A stretch of DNA of 64,000 bases from Streptomyces griseus (GTDB lineage: Bacteria > Actinomycetota > Actinomycetes > Streptomycetales > Streptomycetaceae), in the NCBI RefSeq assembly GCF_001715295.1, contig NZ_MDKB01000006.1, forward strand, positions 1-64,000, given 5' to 3'. This document shows, one piece after another, positions 61,639 to 64,000 of this stretch. The position numbers and the translations under genes were made by a program. Position 1 is the first letter of the stretch, and every line of letters begins with the position of its first letter. The notes beneath the pieces are model-generated. The model saw nothing but the letters and a program-made list of their open reading frames with translations, searched no databases and had not been told where the DNA came from.

Positions 61639-62435
61639 GCCCGGCCGCCACCGCCCCGTCCGGCATACCCGGGCACCCCGCTCTCTCCCCCATGCTCCAG
61701 CGGCTCGCGGCCGAGCGCGCCACCGGCGCGCTGATGCGTGACCGCGGCACGCTCTACCTCGCCGAGGGTCAGGTCGTCCACGCCGAGAGCCCCGCCACCC
61801 CGGGCATCGACATCCTGCTCACCACGGGCGGCACCCTGCGCAGCGAGGGCTGGTGGGACGCGGTCGCCCAGGCCGGTGCCGGTCAGCGGGTCGGCCGTTA
61901 CCTCGTGGACAGCGGCAGGGTGCCGGGCGGTGCGCTGGAGCTGTGCCACCTGGGAGCGCTGTACGACGCCGCGTTCTTCGCCCTGGCCCCGACGCACACG
62001 CCGGCCCGGTTCCGTTACGGGGTCTCCCACTGGATCGGCCCGGTCCGCCCCGTACCCGTGGACGCCGTGCAGCGCGAGACACTCCGGCGCCGGGAACTGC
62101 TGGACCGGATCTGGCCGGACGCGCTCACCGACAGCGCCCCGCTCGTCCGCGCGGCGCACCCGCTCGACGCACCGGTCCCGCCGCGTCAGCGCCGCGTCCT
62201 CGACCTCGTCGACGGTGCGCGGACGGCCACGGACATCGCCCGGGAGCTGGGGCGTTCGGCCTTCCACATCCTGGTCGACCTGCGGCGGCTCGCGGCCGCC
62301 GGAATGGTCGCAACGGTCCGCCCGGCCGCGGCCGGGCCCGCCTCCGCGCCCGGCCGGATCGAGCTGCCCGAGGTCACGGCCGACCCCGACGTAGCCCTGT
62401 TGCGCCGGCTCAGAGACGCATTGGAGGCCCTGTGA
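61635..62435 (+). CDS. DUF4388-like protein with winged-helix C-terminus
   Basis: The protein has 266 residues. Residues 15-100 (LQRLAAERATGALMRDRGTL, YLAEGQVVHAESPA) resemble the DUF4388/PATAN-type domain often found with roadblock and gliding-type signalling proteins. Residues about 180-240 look like a winged helix (PPRQRRVLDLVDGARTATDI and HILVDLRRLAAAGMV). It may link the roadblock complex to DNA or to another protein. It is coupled on both sides: ATGA with the first roadblock gene and a GTG/TGA overlap at its end. No metal or catalytic motif is visible. Confidence 0.75.
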   Translation: MSPAATAPSGIPGHPALSPMLQRLAAERATGALMRDRGTLYLAEGQVVHAESPATPGIDILLTTGGTLRSEGWWDAVAQAGAGQRVGRYLVDSGRVPGGALELCHLGALYDAAFFALAPTHTPARFRYGVSHWIGPVRPVPVDAVQRETLRRRELLDRIWPDALTDSAPLVRAAHPLDAPVPPRQRRVLDLVDGARTATDIARELGRSAFHILVDLRRLAAAGMVATVRPAAAGPASAPGRIELPEVTADPDVALLRRLRDALEAL

Positions 62436-62473
62436 TACGCGCGCTCAGACAGCGTGCCGGGAGGAGACAGCTG

Positions 62474-62938
62474 ATGGTGCCCGAGGCCGAAGCGCAGGAT
62501 GTCCTCGACGAGCTCCAGCGGTTACGGGCCCGGGTACCGCTCCTGGCGGGTGCCCTCGCCGCCAGTACGGACGGCCTGGTGGTGGCCCACGACACCCCGG
62601 GCATCGAGGCGGAAGGCGTCGCCGCGCTGACCGCCGCCGCGCTCGGCGTATCGGTCCGGATGACCGACGCCACCGGACGCGGCGGCTTCCGCGAACTCCT
62701 GATCCGCGGCGGGAGCGGCTACATCGCGACGTACGCGGCGGGCTCCTCCGCCGTACTGACCCTGCTGGCCGAGGACCGCATCAACGTCGGCCGACTGCAC
62801 CTGGAGGGCCGCAGGTCCGGTGCGCGCATCGGCGAGGTGGTGGACGCCGCGCTCGAACGCGCCGACCGTCCGGCGCCTCCCGTACGGCCCCCGCAGGAAC
62901 GGGCCCTCCCGCGCCGCGCCACGCCGGACCCCTCGTGA
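62474..62938 (+). CDS. Roadblock/LC7 domain protein 2
   Basis: The protein has 154 residues and starts MVPEAEAQDVLDELQRLRAR. The roadblock core is VPLLAGALAASTDGLVVAHD, GGFRELLIRGGSGYIATYAA and SSAVLTLLAEDRINVGRLHL, with a Pro/Arg-rich tail. ATG 62474 has GGGAGGAG seven bases upstream. A GTG at 62432 overlapping the previous stop (GTGA) is the alternative and would add 14 residues. It is the same size and type as CvnB-like roadblock proteins, but no CvnA kinase, CvnC or CvnD GTPase is adjacent. Confidence 0.85.
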   Translation: MVPEAEAQDVLDELQRLRARVPLLAGALAASTDGLVVAHDTPGIEAEGVAALTAAALGVSVRMTDATGRGGFRELLIRGGSGYIATYAAGSSAVLTLLAEDRINVGRLHLEGRRSGARIGEVVDAALERADRPAPPVRPPQERALPRRATPDPS

Positions 62939-63009
62939 CACAGCACCGCACCACCCACCGGAAGACGGACCGGCCACCTGGGCCGGCCAGGGAAAGGAAG
63001 AGAGCACCC

Positions 63010-63384
63010 ATGGCCAACACCGAAGCGTCACTGAAGGAAGCGATGACGTCGATCGAGGGAACCCTCGGCGTCGCACTCGTCGACTACACCAGCGGCATGG
63101 CGCTGGGCACCCTCGGCGGTGGCAAGGAGTTCAACCTGGAGGTCGCGGCGGCGGGCAACACCGACGTCGTACGCGCCAAGCTCCGCACCATGGAACACCT
63201 GGGCATCAAGGACGAGATCGAGGACATCCTCATCACCCTCGGCGCGCAGTACCACCTGATCCGGCTGCTCAAGACGCGCGGCAGCAACGGCCTGTTCCTC
63301 TACCTCGTCCTGGACTCCGGCCGCGCCAACCTCGCGATGGCCCGTCACCAGCTGAGGAAGATCGAGGCGGAGCTGGAGGTCTGA
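63010..63384 (+). CDS. Roadblock/LC7 domain protein 3
   Basis: The protein has 124 residues, a compact roadblock domain: LGVALVDYTSGMALGTLGGG, EHLGIKDEIEDILITLGAQY and FLYLVLDSGRANLAMARHQL. It is the closest paralogue of the first gene of the cluster but lacks the inserted loop. AAGGAAGAGAG precedes ATG 63010; a GTG at 62935 overlapping the previous stop is less likely. It is probably the last gene of the four-gene operon. Confidence 0.88.
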   Translation: MANTEASLKEAMTSIEGTLGVALVDYTSGMALGTLGGGKEFNLEVAAAGNTDVVRAKLRTMEHLGIKDEIEDILITLGAQYHLIRLLKTRGSNGLFLYLVLDSGRANLAMARHQLRKIEAELEV

Positions 63385-63518
63385 CCCGCCGGGCCCACGG
63401 GCTCCGGCGGGGGCCGGACGGCGGGCCGGACCCCGGGCGGGACCGCCGCCAGCAGTCCGGTCCCCGGCCCGCCCCGCCGCGCCGGGCGCTCACCCGCGTC
63501 CGGCCCGCCCCGCCCCGC

Positions 63519-64000
63519 TCACCGGCGACGCCGTGCCCCGCCGGGCGCGGCGTCGCCCGCCATCGGTCCGGTGGTCCGGTACTCCTCCACCTGCCGGCCC
63601 GCGGCCCCGCCCCGCCCGACCCGGTCGGTCCGCACCCAGTACAGGACGTCGTCGCGGCGCTCCCGCTGCCCGAGCCGTACGGCCTTCGCCCAGAGCCCGG
63701 CACCGGCTCCGGCGAGCAGGAGCCCCCCGGCGCCCGGCAGCAGCCAGGCGCTGCACACGGCCGCCAGGAAGGCGCCCAGCAGCCACCACCGGTTCCGCCG
63801 GCGCCAGGTGCGTACGGTCACCGCCCGGTCCTGCAGGAAGTCACCGCGTCCCGCCCGTGCGGCCGCCCGGGCGAGCTCCGCGTACCGCCCCGTCCGCACC
63901 GTGGCCACCGCGGCCGCTGTCACCAGGAACAGCGCCGCTCCGGCCAGCAGCCCGATACGCCGGCCGGTCAGCCCCGGAACGAACGCGCCGACCGCCGCCG
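63519..64000 (-). CDS. Membrane protein, 5' end beyond the window
   Basis: The frame is open to the window edge, so the start is missing; at least 159 residues are visible. Hydrophobic segments are RIGLLAGAALFLVTAAAVAT near the edge and WWLLGAFLAAVCSAWLLPGA followed by GGLLLAGAGAGLWA. Between them is a soluble loop with TGRYAELARAAARAG. The end is basic and low in complexity (GDAAPGGARRRR). I do not recognise the family. It is convergent with the roadblock operon; no clear terminator lies in the 134-bp gap. Confidence 0.75.
   Translation of the reverse strand, partial: AAVGAFVPGLTGRRIGLLAGAALFLVTAAAVATVRTGRYAELARAAARAGRGDFLQDRAVTVRTWRRRNRWWLLGAFLAAVCSAWLLPGAGGLLLAGAGAGLWAKAVRLGQRERRDDVLYWVRTDRVGRGGAAGRQVEEYRTTGPMAGDAAPGGARRRR

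Noticed and set aside
1..64000. CRISPR arrays, insertion sequences, prophage or integrase genes, tRNA genes
   Set aside because: None seen. No regularly spaced repeats, no transposase-like proteins, and no cloverleaf with a TTC-R-A loop context was recognised. A tRNAscan and IS search would confirm.

Overview
This is a Streptomyces chromosome segment. The DNA is very G+C rich, third codon positions are strongly G/C biased, GTG starts are common, and it carries actinomycete marker genes (whiB, DUF3499, DUF5719, fbiA/fbiB, an XRE/DUF397 pair, a sigI-type partner-switching locus). Gene order matches, from memory, the S. coelicolor block running from just beside rrnD (about SCO3020) to about SCO3078. 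It is mostly core chromosome. The main accessory-looking interval is about 37.0-41.9 kb.

Layout: (1) 0-0.4 kb: promoter region and leader of an rRNA operon that runs leftwards out of the window. (2) 0.4-11.3 kb: spoIIM and an RDD membrane protein, S-adenosylhomocysteine hydrolase, a CDF metal transporter, and the mannose-activation genes manA, a SIS protein, a Trm112-like protein and manB. (3) 11.5-18 kb: a zincin-like protein, DUF5719, a giant GT2 membrane protein with a Tyr/Gln-rich tail, and whiB. (4) 18.6-24.4 kb: cysteine dioxygenase, the F420 genes fbiA-fbiB, a DNA glycosylase flanked by an intergenic repeat, and a mannose-1-phosphate guanylyltransferase-like enzyme. (5) 24.4-37 kb: an envelope cluster with a PGRP/amidase, TIGR03089, five LytR-CpsA-Psr (LCP) proteins, an ExoA-like glycosyltransferase and a thioesterase. 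(6) 37-41.9 kb: a CPBP protease behind a strong palindromic operator, an M23-like protein, an XRE/DUF397 pair and a small secreted protein. (7) 41.9-54.9 kb: acyl-CoA dehydrogenase, UDP-glucose dehydrogenase, dipeptidase, purE-purK, GtrA, a two-component pair, a POT peptide transporter and the prsI/arsI/sigI switch. (8) 55-60.9 kb: the hut operon hutU-(M20 amidohydrolase)-hutF-hutI. (9) 61.2-64 kb: a tightly coupled run of three roadblock/LC7 proteins and a winged-helix-like protein, then a membrane protein cut by the window end.

How the parts connect: ManA, ManB and the nucleotidyltransferase could supply GDP-mannose. Ugd, GtrA, the two GT2 proteins and the five LCP proteins fit synthesis, export and attachment of cell-wall glycopolymers. 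WhiB, SpoIIM-like and SigI tie the region to development and stress. The hut genes degrade urocanate to glutamate, and an M20 peptidase-like enzyme sits where HutG would be expected.

The most interesting items are the orphan roadblock cluster, the hut operon with an M20 enzyme in the HutG slot and an operator-bearing promoter, the cysteine pattern shared by LCP proteins 1-4, a dispersed intergenic repeat that brackets two genes, a 51-bp tandem duplication across the cysteine dioxygenase stop codon, and several perfect palindromes in divergent promoter regions. I saw no CRISPR array, insertion sequence, prophage or tRNA gene. All calls come from reading the sequence; no search was run.
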